From contig CAZOLJ010000047.1 of assembly GCA_964580575.1 (NCBI GenBank), positions 1 through 35,919 of the forward strand: a stretch of 35,919 bases of DNA. The letters run 5' to 3'. Source of the DNA: CAVPDE01 sp964580575 (lineage in GTDB: Bacteria > Desulfobacterota > DSM-4660 > Desulfatiglandales > HGW-15). The notes beneath the pieces are model-generated. The model was not told the DNA's origin and made no database searches. It saw nothing but the letters and a program-made list of their open reading frames with translations. Both the position numbers and the translations under genes were made by a program. Positions 24,060 to 32,121 of this stretch are shown here, piece by piece. Positions within the stretch are counted from its first letter, which is position 1. Each line of letters starts with the position of its first letter.

Positions 24060-24354
24060 TTGTAACAGTCAGCTTTTTGAAATAGTCGCAGGAAAAGGCC
24101 ATGGGGGTCTCTCTAAAAACAGAAAACGAAGAGTGATCGGGAAAGAATTCGCAGATATGGGGCAGCGAAGGCGGGCGGCGAGGTTTTACTCGTACCTGCC
24201 CGGAGGGGAATGCATGGCGAGTTCCCCTATGGCCCTCCGCCCGCCTCACCCATGGCCTAAAGCTGGACACGGTGGTGTGGCTTCTTCGTTGTTCTGTTTT
24301 TAGAGAGACCCCCATGGCCTCAGCCATCCATTTCAAAAAGCTAGCCTGTTACAA
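24060..24354. repeat. Large nested hairpin element, possible MITE-like repeat
   Basis: The whole 295 bases fold on themselves. Pairs: TTGTAACAG (24060-24068) with 24346-24354; AGCTTTTTGAAAT (24071-24083) with 24330-24342; a perfect 28-bp arm at 24097-24124 with 24292-24319 (contains GGGGGTCTCTCTAAAAACAG); AACGAAGA (24125-24132) with 24283-24290; GGCGGGCGG (24170-24178) with 24237-24245; AGGGGAA (24204-24210) with 24222-24228. It contains open frames, but these are formed by the palindrome and show no gene-like sequence. No clear target duplication was seen at the edges. It lies between korC and tctC, both on the minus strand. Confidence 0.75.
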
Positions 24355-24357
24355 TGC

Positions 24358-24888
24358 TCAAAAATAACTGTAGCCGATTTCGAAAGCCTCTTTGTTCTTG
24401 TCCTGGAACTTCGGGATGATATCAAGGATGCTTTCGAGCACAATACCCTTTTCAAGCCCCTCTACCAGCTTTGCCATGACACCGAGCACCAGGGTGTTGG
24501 AAAAAAGGGCATTGTTGAAGTGTTTCATGGAAAGGTCCTTGGCCGGGAACGACTTCTGGCTGCACTTGAGCGCTTCGTCAATCTCGCCGACAAAGGCAGG
24601 ATCATAAACGATCGTGCCATAATCCGGCACCGTATCCTTGAAGCGCTTGTAAGCCGCTCCTGACAAAGCGACAAAGTAGTCGGGCGACTCGCACATGGGG
24701 CTGTCGATGAGATCTTTGGACACCACCACCTGGCTTCTCACGTAGCCCCCGCGCATCTCTGTGCCGTGGCTCTTGAGCATGGTCACATGAAGCCCTTGCT
24801 TGACCGCCGCTTCCCCGACAATTTGCCCCAGCCTGACCACGCCCTGGCCGCCAAAGCCGCTTGCAACGATCTCGATTCTGTCTTTCAT
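24358..24888 (-). CDS. 2-oxoacid:acceptor oxidoreductase gamma subunit (KorC-like)
   Basis: A 176-residue gamma subunit. It starts MKDRIEIVASGFGGQGVVRL, the standard GGQG opening, with MLKSHGTEMRGGYVRSQVV further on. The ATG at 24888 overlaps the TGA of the beta gene (ATGA at 24885-24888), which marks coupled translation; an ATG at 24927 inside the beta gene is rejected. Subunits of this type help position CoA and the TPP core in 2-oxoglutarate, 2-oxoisovalerate and related oxidoreductases. Followed by the large hairpin element, which may end the transcript. Confidence 0.9.
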   Translation of the reverse strand: MKDRIEIVASGFGGQGVVRLGQIVGEAAVKQGLHVTMLKSHGTEMRGGYVRSQVVVSKDLIDSPMCESPDYFVALSGAAYKRFKDTVPDYGTIVYDPAFVGEIDEALKCSQKSFPAKDLSMKHFNNALFSNTLVLGVMAKLVEGLEKGIVLESILDIIPKFQDKNKEAFEIGYSYF

Positions 24889-25733
24889 ATCTTGCCTGTC
24901 CTCCTGATCTTGTCGACGGTCTCCCAAACCAGTCGGGAAAACTCGGTCCTCGAATTGCTCGCATCATGCCACACGCCGGTGGCCCAGATGGTGTCCGCTT
25001 TTTCCTTTCCCAGGGGCGCGGCGTGAGACTTGATCCACCGGTAGATGTTCACCTGGTTCCTGGAGCCCAGTTCGCGGGAAGCGAAGTTGGTCGGACAGGG
25101 GTAGGGCATGTGGACCAAGGAAAAGCCCTTGTTGAGGATGGCTTTCTTGACTGTCTCAACGGCTGTCGCCCCATCCATGGAGACATGACGCGCAAGAAAA
25201 GTCGCCCCCGCCCCTCTCAGGATGTGCATGACGTCTAAACCCTCGCTCATGAGGTTGTGTTCGAACATCCCATAAGGGCTGCTGTCCGTCTTGCTCCCCT
25301 GGGGCGTGGTCCAGCCGTACTGACCCCCTGTCGACTGATACCCAAGGTTATCATTGACGATCACCGTCATATCCGCATTGGAACGCGCAGCGTGGATCAG
25401 GTGCGTCAAACCGATTCCGAAGGCATCCCCGTCGCCCACAGTAAGGACGATATACTTTTCCGGAGGAAGGGCGATGCGGAGCCCTCTGGCAATGGCGTAA
25501 ACCCGACCGTGGGTGCCTGCGAATCCGTCCCCTTTCCAGGTGGCAAAGGTTTGCCGCCCTGCGCAGCCGATCGAGGTTCCCCACACGATGTCTTCCACCT
25601 TCAGCCCCAACTCCTGGATGGCCTGGACCACGATCTTGTGGTTCATGCCCAAACCGCACCCTGAGCAGGCGGTGCTCGGGATCTTCCGGGAGCGAAGGTA
25701 CTTTGTTGTCAGTTCGGATGATGCGTACTTCAT
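24885..25733 (-). CDS. 2-oxoacid:acceptor oxidoreductase beta subunit (KorB-like, TPP-binding)
   Basis: A 282-residue TPP-binding beta subunit. Seen: STACSGCGLGMNHKI near residue 21 (a CxxC of the usual beta type), GTSIGCAGRQTFATWKGD, and the TPP/Mg motif GDGDAFGIGLTH ... NDNLGYQSTGG. The C-terminal region carries MPYPCPTNFASRELGSRN. The start at 25733 abuts the alpha stop with no gap (TAAATG), and the ribosome site GGAGG lies inside the end of the alpha gene. Together with alpha and gamma this gives a KorABC-type three-subunit enzyme. The substrate is unknown; 2-oxoglutarate and aryl- or branched-chain 2-oxo acids all fit. Confidence 0.93.
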   Translation of the reverse strand: MKYASSELTTKYLRSRKIPSTACSGCGLGMNHKIVVQAIQELGLKVEDIVWGTSIGCAGRQTFATWKGDGFAGTHGRVYAIARGLRIALPPEKYIVLTVGDGDAFGIGLTHLIHAARSNADMTVIVNDNLGYQSTGGQYGWTTPQGSKTDSSPYGMFEHNLMSEGLDVMHILRGAGATFLARHVSMDGATAVETVKKAILNKGFSLVHMPYPCPTNFASRELGSRNQVNIYRWIKSHAAPLGKEKADTIWATGVWHDASNSRTEFSRLVWETVDKIRRTGKI

Positions 25734-26909
25734 TTACCAAGCCTCCAATTCCCAACCCCTGCGAGCAAGGGGTTCGTTCTTGAGGATTTTGTCAAAGGTT
25801 CCCAGAAGGTCCGACTGGGTGGGCAAATCCCCGCAGATTCCCAGAAAGTGAACTTTCGAATCCTTAGGCACGGCGCGCTGCACCTCCCGAACCAGCTGGC
25901 CGTCCCAGTTGAGTTCCACCACCAGATACTTGGCTTTCGCCTTGAAGAGTTCGTCCGGGAAAGGCCACAGGTTGATGAGCCTGAGAGCCCCCACCTTCAT
26001 GCCCTGGCTTCGGGCCCCGGCCACAGCCGTGTTCACGACCCGAGCCGGGGTTCCGTAAGAAACCACGATCAGATCAGGGTCGTCGTCCATGAATTTCTTG
26101 TCATAGTGGTGCTTGAAAAGATCTCTGTGATTGCGGACCTTGTAAATGAGCCGGTACGCGTGCTTGTGATGCGCCTCCACCTCCTCGATGTCATAGCCTT
26201 GCTCTGTGGGCGTCCAGTCCGAACAGAGAGCACCCGTGTTGTGCCCCAGCACCACAGGCGGAATGTCGATCTCGTCCGTGGCAGGATAGAAGTCGGGACC
26301 CTGATGAATTTTCCTCGGCCACACCCTGAACCCCAACTCCTTCATCTCCGCATCGTTTTCAGGAACCGTGATGTCCTCGAAGCCGTCGGTGATCAGCTGG
26401 TCTGCGAGCACGGTGACCGGCATGCGGAACCGTTCGGCCAGGTAAAAGGCCTCCACGGTCATGGCCATGCATTCCTGGGCCGAGTTAGGCGCAAGCACGA
26501 TGCTCTCGAAGTTCCCTCCCTGAGTGGGGTAGCGGGTCAGGTAGAACTCTCCCTGGCCCGGCGCTCCCGTGATCCCGCTCACAGGCCCGACTCGCCCTGA
26601 ATTGAGAACCACCAGAGGGGTCTCACACCCCAGGGCCCAACCGTAAGGGTCGGCATAAAGTATAAACCCGGGGCCGGATGTTGCTGTCATGGCCTTGAAC
26701 CCGCCCAGAGCCGCGCCGATGCACATGTGCATGGCCGCGCACTCGTCTTCAGCCTGCAAGTACACACCGCCCTCCTGCGGAAGACGAAGGCTCATGGCTT
26801 CGGCCAGTTCCGTGGCCGGCGTAATCGGGTACCCAGCAAAGAATCTGCACCCGGCAAGAATGGCTCCTTCGGTGATCGCGAAATTTCCGGTCTCCAAATA
26901 CCTCTTCAT
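25734..26909 (-). CDS. 2-oxoacid:acceptor oxidoreductase alpha subunit (KorA-like)
   Basis: A 391-residue alpha subunit. Seen: ITEGAILAGCRFFAGYPITP, the pyrimidine domain motif YLQAEDECAAMHMCIGAALG, TATSGPGFILYADPYGWALG, and GAPGQGEFYLTRYPTQGG. The C-terminal domain contains LRLINLWPFPDELFKAK, as in VorB/KorA. ATG at 26909 opens straight into the conserved start (MKRYLETGNFAITEGA). Second gene of a gltD-korA-korB-korC order on the minus strand, with a repeat of about 125 bases between it and the GltD-like gene. Confidence 0.93.
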   Translation of the reverse strand: MKRYLETGNFAITEGAILAGCRFFAGYPITPATELAEAMSLRLPQEGGVYLQAEDECAAMHMCIGAALGGFKAMTATSGPGFILYADPYGWALGCETPLVVLNSGRVGPVSGITGAPGQGEFYLTRYPTQGGNFESIVLAPNSAQECMAMTVEAFYLAERFRMPVTVLADQLITDGFEDITVPENDAEMKELGFRVWPRKIHQGPDFYPATDEIDIPPVVLGHNTGALCSDWTPTEQGYDIEEVEAHHKHAYRLIYKVRNHRDLFKHHYDKKFMDDDPDLIVVSYGTPARVVNTAVAGARSQGMKVGALRLINLWPFPDELFKAKAKYLVVELNWDGQLVREVQRAVPKDSKVHFLGICGDLPTQSDLLGTFDKILKNEPLARRGWELEAW

Positions 26910-26952
26910 TAGAACTCCTCCTCTATCAGGATGCTGAAAAAGACCCTGCTCC

Positions 26953-27077
26953 CAGGTTGCTCAAAAACGCCCAGATACAAGGCGCCCGAAATCCCGAGGA
27001 GTGAGTCGTACGGTCCAGTACGTCGCAACGACGAGGGGTAAGGGCAACGCCGTAGATGGGCGTTTTTCAGCAACCTG
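26953..27077. repeat. Long palindromic intergenic repeat (REP-like)
   Basis: Outer arms of 21 bases at 26953-26973 and 27057-27077 pair with one mismatch; they include CAAAAACGCCCA on one side and TGGGCGTTTTTCAG on the other. Inner parts (GGCGCC, GTCGTACGG ... GTACGTCG, GGCAACGCC) also pair. It resembles a family of GTTGCTGAAAAACG-type palindromes widespread in deltaproteobacterial intergenic DNA. Here it lies inside a likely operon, directly after the GltD-like gene. Confidence 0.65.
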
Positions 27078-27082
27078 CTATC

Positions 27083-28732
27083 TCACGCCTTGACTTCTTT
27101 GACATCGATCGCAAAGTCAGGGCAGGCGAAGTAACACTTGAAACACCCTACGCACCACTTGGAGGACTTGACCTCCTGGGGCCTGTATCCTTTGACGTTG
27201 AAGAACTCCGCAGGAGCGAAGGTGTTCACGCCGCACACCTCCGCACAATAGCCGCACTCCTTGCAGTACTCGATGTTGAGCACCACCTCGAACCGTCTGG
27301 CATCGCAGTTCAGGCAGCGGTCGGTCTCAGCGGCAATCTGTTCGTCCGTAAAACCCCGCTCAACCTGGCCGAACCCGGCACTTCTCTCCTTCAACTTCAA
27401 GAGCGGCATGAGACTCCGCGGCCTGCCGTCGCCGGAAAATTCGGGGAGGCGCACTTCCTTTTCAGGTTTGGCCAGGATCTCCTCGATATTTCCGTCTCCT
27501 CCGAGATATTGATCCATGGCTGCTGCCGCCTTCCTGCCCTGGGCTATGGCCTGGATAATGGAGGCAGGACCGCTGACGACATCTCCACCTGCAAAGATGC
27601 CCTTTTCACCGGTGGAAAGATCTTTTTGATCCGCCTCGATACGGCCGGACTGAACCTTGATGCCCTTGTGCTCACCCAAGTAACCCAGTTCGGTGGTCTG
27701 GCCCACAGCCAGGATGACTGTCTTTGCGTCTATCTTCTTGGTGGCTTTTTCATCATAGGTGGGGTTGAACTTGCCCTCACTGTCAAACACAGAGGTGCAT
27801 TTCATCAGCTGGAGCCCTGTCACTGATGCTTCTCCCATGACTTTTTTCGGCGCCCATGAATTGTTGATAAAAACGCCCTCTTCTTCGGCGAGTGCAATTT
27901 CCCATTCATGGGCCGGCATCTCTTCCCTTTTCTCGAGACAGAAAAGGTGCACACTCTTTGCGCCCAGGCGCTTGGCCGTGAGCGCCACATCGATAGCCAC
28001 ATTCCCGCCCCCTACAACGATGACATCTCCCTTCATCTTCCGGGCTTTTCCGAGTTTTACATCTCTCAAAAAATCCCAACCCCAGAGAACGCCTTTCTTT
28101 TCAGTCCCTTTCAAGGGAATCCGGGCGCTCGCGTTAGCGCCGCCCGCCAGGAATATCGCGCCGTAGTCCTGCTTCAGTTGGTCCAGTGAAATGTCTTTGC
28201 CGACGGTGGTGTTTCCCTGAAACTTCACGCCCCATTCGAGAATGGCTTTGATGTCCCGGTCCAGCCTTTTCTCCGGCAGACGGTAGTTCGGAATTCCGTA
28301 ACGCAGCATGCCGCCCGGCTTGGGAAAGGAGTCAAAGAGCGTCACCTCGTGCCCTTTGGTGGCGAGGTAATAGGCAGCGGTCAACCCGGCAGGCCCGGCA
28401 CCCACGATGGCCGCTTTCTTGCCGGTCTTCTTCGCCACCTTCTTTCTTTTCTTCCACGTGTCTTTCCCCTTGTCCACGGCGGCTCGCTTGATCGCCCGGA
28501 TGGCAATAGGATCTCCGAACTGCTTGTAGGCGCAGACCTCTTCGCAGGGAGCGAAACAGGCGTCCGCGCACACGGTGGGAAGAGGCAGCTTTTCTCTCAG
28601 CACCGCCACCGCTTCATCATATTTGCCGTCTTTTACCGCCCGGATGTACCTGGGCACGTCCACGCCCGCGGGGCAGGCATCGGTACACCTTGGAACGATG
28701 AAATCTTTTCTCTGAACACGCAACGTCCCCAT
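27083..28732 (-). CDS. GltD/NfnB-like FAD oxidoreductase with [4Fe-4S] domains
   Basis: A 549-residue flavoprotein. N-terminal Fer4_20-type cluster domain (CTDACPAGVDVPRYI ... CADACFAPCEEVC), then an FAD motif IVGAGPAGLTAAYYLATKG, a NAD(P) motif VVGGGNVAIDVALTAKRLG, GIFAGGDVVSGPASIIQAIAQG, and a C-terminal two-cluster ferredoxin (CKECGYCAEVCG and CVGCFKCYFACP). It would carry electrons between NAD(P)H, ferredoxin and the Kor core. ATG at 28732 is chosen since family similarity (CTDACPAG) begins about 16 residues in; GGAGG lies 11 bases before it, which is rather far. First gene behind the sigma-54 promoter at 28792-28807. Not glutamate synthase: no large subunit nearby. Confidence 0.88.
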   Translation of the reverse strand: MGTLRVQRKDFIVPRCTDACPAGVDVPRYIRAVKDGKYDEAVAVLREKLPLPTVCADACFAPCEEVCAYKQFGDPIAIRAIKRAAVDKGKDTWKKRKKVAKKTGKKAAIVGAGPAGLTAAYYLATKGHEVTLFDSFPKPGGMLRYGIPNYRLPEKRLDRDIKAILEWGVKFQGNTTVGKDISLDQLKQDYGAIFLAGGANASARIPLKGTEKKGVLWGWDFLRDVKLGKARKMKGDVIVVGGGNVAIDVALTAKRLGAKSVHLFCLEKREEMPAHEWEIALAEEEGVFINNSWAPKKVMGEASVTGLQLMKCTSVFDSEGKFNPTYDEKATKKIDAKTVILAVGQTTELGYLGEHKGIKVQSGRIEADQKDLSTGEKGIFAGGDVVSGPASIIQAIAQGRKAAAAMDQYLGGDGNIEEILAKPEKEVRLPEFSGDGRPRSLMPLLKLKERSAGFGQVERGFTDEQIAAETDRCLNCDARRFEVVLNIEYCKECGYCAEVCGVNTFAPAEFFNVKGYRPQEVKSSKWCVGCFKCYFACPDFAIDVKEVKA

Positions 28733-28791
28733 TACAAAATGGTCCTCCTTTGTGGATTGGAGCCTAATTCTCATCTGCGTTGGAAAAAGAG

Positions 28792-28807
28792 AGCAATAAC
28801 AATGCCA
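28792..28807 (-). promoter_or_regulatory. Sigma-54 (-24/-12) promoter for the gltD-kor operon
   Basis: On the minus strand the sequence reads TGGCATTGTTATTGCT. It matches the sigma-54 consensus TGGCACG-N4-TTGC with GG and GC at the required distance; the only changes are C to T and G to T in the less critical part of the -24 box. Start of transcription would be near 28780, giving a leader of about 48 bases before the ATG at 28732. The sigma-54 activator is the adjacent upstream gene. Confidence 0.75.
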
Positions 28808-28948
28808 CGGCCGATTTCGTTTTAGAGGTTCCCCAGGATGCCCGGCTTCCAAAGCCAGGTATCCCTAATCTCTTTAAATACCGATGGGTTCAGGAGGCCG
28901 TTCTTGCGAACTAGGCTGATCAAGAGATGCCGGAAGGCCCCTTCAAAG

Positions 28949-28984
28949 TGTCTGGATGTCAGGACATGTCCAATAAACCGGACA
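28949..28984. promoter_or_regulatory. Two abutting 18-bp palindromes, likely activator (enhancer) sites
   Basis: TGTCTGGATGTCAGGACA (28949-28966) and TGTCCAATAAACCGGACA (28967-28984) lie end to end. Each is a TGTCC-N8-GGACA type dyad; the second is perfect in its half sites and the first has one mismatch. They are 142-192 bases upstream of the sigma-54 promoter, the usual range for an enhancer of a bacterial activator, and they begin right after the activator's stop codon. A third partial copy (TATAAACCGAACA, 28988-29000) runs into that gene. Confidence 0.7.
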
Positions 28985-28986
28985 GT

Positions 28987-30450
28987 TTATAAACCGAACA
29001 CTTTACACTTCTCATAAAGGGTGGATCTGGAAATGCCCAGCAATTTGGCGGTCCGCGCCATGTTGCCTTTTGTCTTTCTCAGGGCATCGGTGATAAGTTC
29101 TTTCTGGTAGCAGCTCATCTCATCGACCAGGGGTTTGGGACTGGAGGCAGATTCGCGGCGGCACCTTGATTCAAAGCTCCTCACTTCAAAGGGCAGTTGT
29201 TCCACATCGATCCTGTCGCCCTCGGCAAGGCTCACCGCCCGCTCAATGACGTTCTTGAGTTCCCTCACATTACCGGGCCAGGAGTAGCCCTGCAGCATTT
29301 TCATGGCAGAATCAGTGACCGCATAGGATGCCTTACCCATGGACTGCAAGAAGTGATTCACCAGCGCGGCCACGTCCTCCGGTCTTTCTGAAAGAGGCGG
29401 GATCGAGATCATCATGGTGTTGAGTCGATAGAAGAGATCCTCGCGAAATTCATCCCGATCCATCATGCTTCTCAGATCCTTGTTGGTCGCCGCAACCAGC
29501 CTAAAATCCACCTCTACAATGCGAAGACCACCCAGTCTTTCGATCTTTTTCGTTTCAAGGACCCGGAGGATTTTCGACTGCGCGCCCTGGGGCAGGTCCC
29601 CGATCTCGTCTAGGAACAACGTCCCCTTGTGAGCCAGTTCTATCCTTCCGGTTTTTCCTCTCTGCCGCGCGCCGGTAAAGGCCCCGGTTTCATATCCAAA
29701 CAGCTCGGACTCTAACAGATCCTTGGGGATGGCGGCGCAGTTGACGCAGACAAAGGGCCCGGCCTTTCTACCGCTTGCCTTGTGAACCGCTTGCGCAAAA
29801 AGCTCTTTCCCGGTTCCCGTAGCCCCCACGATCAGCACTGCAGCATCCGTCTTTGCGTATTTCTCGGCCATCCTCTTGGCTTCGAGAAGACGTTTGTTTT
29901 TGCCGACAATGGACTCCAAGGTAAAGGTTGTGGAGAGCATGGAGTCAAGCCCCCTTTTGTAGAACTTGACCTCCCTCTCCAGAAGGTTGAGCCTGGCCAT
30001 CAGCTCGTTGATTTCCGTGTAATCCTTGAAGATCGTCTGAAGGATCACGCCGATCGTTTCGCTCCCTCTCTTGATGGGGATTCGATTGACCAAAAGGGCA
30101 ATATCCGCTCTGAGGCTGCACTTTTGACCGATTTCCATTTCTCCGGACATGAGAACTTCCGGCAGCCTGGATTCAGGAAAGAACTCCTTGATGTGCTTTC
30201 CGATTGCCTGCTCCCTCTCCGCCTTGAGCAGATCCGCGTAAAATCGGTTCATGTAAAGGATCTTGCTGTCCTTGTCGCATATGATGATGCCCGAATACAC
30301 GTTGTCCATCACGAGCCTGAGGGTCTCGACCAGATCATCGAGTTCAGCGCCGGACTGCTGTCCTCCACGTCGGCGCAAACTCACCCCGGGCAGCCTGAGA
30401 TAAAGGCCGTCGTCTTTCATACACCTTCTGAGAGTCTCTACCTTTGCCAT
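28987..30450 (-). CDS. Sigma-54-dependent PAS-AAA-Fis transcription activator
   Basis: A 487-residue enhancer-binding protein. A PAS sensor occupies about residues 42-150 (SGIIICDKDSKILYMNRFYADLL), then the AAA+ domain: Walker A GATGTGKE (209-216), sigma-54 contact loop GAFTGA (256-261), Walker B LFLDEIGDL (about 278-286) and WPGNVREL. The C-terminal Fis-type helix-turn-helix (GNMARTAKLLGISRSTLYEKC) reads DNA. No receiver domain, so activity is likely set by a ligand or redox state through PAS. ATG at 30450 is used; ATG at 30420 (MKDDGLYLRL) also has an AAGG nearby. The sigma-54 promoter and dyads sit just downstream, before gltD-korABC. Confidence 0.94.
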   Translation of the reverse strand: MAKVETLRRCMKDDGLYLRLPGVSLRRRGGQQSGAELDDLVETLRLVMDNVYSGIIICDKDSKILYMNRFYADLLKAEREQAIGKHIKEFFPESRLPEVLMSGEMEIGQKCSLRADIALLVNRIPIKRGSETIGVILQTIFKDYTEINELMARLNLLEREVKFYKRGLDSMLSTTFTLESIVGKNKRLLEAKRMAEKYAKTDAAVLIVGATGTGKELFAQAVHKASGRKAGPFVCVNCAAIPKDLLESELFGYETGAFTGARQRGKTGRIELAHKGTLFLDEIGDLPQGAQSKILRVLETKKIERLGGLRIVEVDFRLVAATNKDLRSMMDRDEFREDLFYRLNTMMISIPPLSERPEDVAALVNHFLQSMGKASYAVTDSAMKMLQGYSWPGNVRELKNVIERAVSLAEGDRIDVEQLPFEVRSFESRCRRESASSPKPLVDEMSCYQKELITDALRKTKGNMARTAKLLGISRSTLYEKCKVFGL

Positions 30451-30560
30451 GGATTTGTGAATCTCCCGCCGATGTCCTTCTTCACCGCACGGAGCGGCTT
30501 TTTCCCGGTTATGAAATTACAAAGAAGCATCGGGGGTGTCAATCCAAAACGGGCGACCTA

Positions 30561-31838
30561 CTAGAGGCTTCGGAGCAGGAAAAAGATCCCTGCCACTGTT
30601 GCCATGACGCTGAGGGCAGGGAGAAGAAGATACCGGTAGCTTTTGATGAGGCTTGCCCCGTAGTAATCTTTTGTAACGAGGAAACAGAGATGGACCGGCG
30701 AAAGCATCATTCCCATGAACCCGAAAGTGAAAGCCAGGGCTGCGGAGGACAGATAACCCACAAGACTATTCTCCGGAAACATGGGGATGATGAGGGGGAA
30801 GGAGGTTCCCACAAATCCAACCGCGATGCCGGTGATGAACCCTGCCAGAAAAGGAAGAATCATGATGACCATAGAGACCGGTATTCGGTACGCGAAGAGT
30901 TCCGAACGAATCTGCAAAGCAGCCTGACTTTCCTTGAGCACCCCCTGAAAGATCATGATGGCCACGATAAGAAGCAAGATGGATATCGACCCTTGATCCA
31001 TGAGAGAGTCCCTGATCCGGTCCGCGGAAAGGTGATTGGACGCGGCCACCCACACCAGCGCTGCAATGAGACCAGGCAGGATGGAAAGGGCTCCGGGCAT
31101 GACAAAGCGCACCCCGAGCCTTGCAAGCATCTCCGTGAGGGCAGCCTGAAACAGGATAAAGAAGATGATGATCAGGATGGGCAGGATTTCCCTCAAGAAA
31201 CGACCAAGCGCTTTCCATGAGACTCGTTTTGCCGCTTCCTGCTGAGCAAGCCGGATGGGCCGGAGAATAAAGAGGATACCGGCGAAAATGGAAATCACGG
31301 TCACGGGTGACATAGTCGAAATGTAGATCCACGTCTCAACTTTCAGGAGAGCGAGGGCAAGAATGACTCCAGGAAAGATGGGCCACCAGTACTCCCACAC
31401 ATGGCGGAACCAGTAGTTGATGATCGTTTTCTGCTCTTTGTTGACGGGCAAAGCCGCCAGAGAAGCGTCCACCATGGGCGCTGAGAAAAGGGCCCCTCCT
31501 GGCATCGGCAGCAATCCGATCAAAGCGGCCATGACCGATCCAACGGTCCTGGGGTCGCCCGAGAGGCGTGAAAAGCTGGACACCAGGCGTTCCATCTGGC
31601 CCGCCTCTTTCATGATCTTGCTCATCACCATGATCAGCCAGACGATCAGGAGGATGCCGATCGTCTGAAAGCTGGTGGCGCTTGCCAGGATGACTCCGCA
31701 CAACGGATAGACGCCCAGGCCCATCCAGAAAGCCAGCGCCAGGGATCCCGCAAAAAGGGACAGGCTCAGGTGGAGGCGCAGCCGGTGAAGGAACAGAATC
31801 AGGCCGAAGATGATGAGAACTTTGAATAGGACTGGAAT
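30561..31838 (-). CDS. DUF401-family membrane permease, probable ATT start
   Basis: A 425-residue membrane protein with about ten helices, of the DUF401 group (predicted transporters, substrate unknown). Conserved parts: LLPMPGGALFSAPMVD, YWFRHVWEYWWPIFPGVIL, GFVGTSFPLIIPMF, FGFMGMMLSPVHLCFLVT. The first ATG in frame is at 31724, but the frame is open up to 31842-31844 and encodes a good first helix (VLFKVLIIFGLILFLHRLR). No ATG, GTG or TTG lies in that part. An ATT at 31836-31838 has GGAG 7 bases upstream (31846-31849), so ATT is the best start. Upstream of the sigma-54 activator, same strand, 110 bases apart. Confidence 0.78.
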   Translation of the reverse strand: MPVLFKVLIIFGLILFLHRLRLHLSLSLFAGSLALAFWMGLGVYPLCGVILASATSFQTIGILLIVWLIMVMSKIMKEAGQMERLVSSFSRLSGDPRTVGSVMAALIGLLPMPGGALFSAPMVDASLAALPVNKEQKTIINYWFRHVWEYWWPIFPGVILALALLKVETWIYISTMSPVTVISIFAGILFILRPIRLAQQEAAKRVSWKALGRFLREILPILIIIFFILFQAALTEMLARLGVRFVMPGALSILPGLIAALVWVAASNHLSADRIRDSLMDQGSISILLLIVAIMIFQGVLKESQAALQIRSELFAYRIPVSMVIMILPFLAGFITGIAVGFVGTSFPLIIPMFPENSLVGYLSSAALAFTFGFMGMMLSPVHLCFLVTKDYYGASLIKSYRYLLLPALSVMATVAGIFFLLRSL

Positions 31839-31859
31839 GGCTTAGCTCCGCGACGCAAG

Positions 31860-31892
31860 TGATCAGTAATCAGTTGCCAGTTATCAGTATAA
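31860..31892. repeat. CAGTTATCAG-type repeat
   Basis: A tract of related short units (ATCAGTAATCAGTTGCCAG TTATCAG) upstream of the DUF401 gene. Such degenerate CAGTTATCAG tracts are common in intergenic DNA of these bacteria. No function is visible. Confidence 0.45.
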
Positions 31893-31981
31893 GAACCCGG
31901 GAGATGGTAGAAGATGGTTGGTCTTAAATCAAACGAAATATGGTAAAAGCCCATAGGAAAAAGCTCGAGGGCGGGCGAGCC

Positions 31982-32076
31982 GTCACTCCGGCGAAAGCCG
32001 GAGTCCATGGGCCCTTCAAAATCGTCGCTCGAAAACATCTGGATTCCGGTTTTCACCGGAATGACAAGGCTTTTTT
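31982..32076. repeat. Double hairpin repeat (GTCATTCCGG type)
   Basis: ACTCCGGC (31985-31992) pairs with GCCGGAGT (31997-32004) around GAAA, and ATTCCGGT (32043-32050) pairs with ACCGGAAT (32055-32062) around TTTC. The ends GTCACTCCGG and CCGGAATGAC also pair with each other. A T6 run follows (32071-32076). This is a dispersed palindromic repeat of a kind common in proteobacteria; it may also end transcription before the DUF3047 gene. Confidence 0.65.
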
Positions 32077-32121
32077 CTGTATGTCCACAAGACGCAATGT
32101 CAGTCGCCGATATAGGAGGAT

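Noticed and set aside
24046..24303. Open frame of 85 codons in the hairpin element
   Set aside because: It is produced by the palindrome itself and mirrors a frame on the other strand; no gene-like features.
27083..28852. Long form of the GltD-like gene starting at 28852
   Set aside because: It would cover the sigma-54 promoter, and the first 40 residues show no family similarity.
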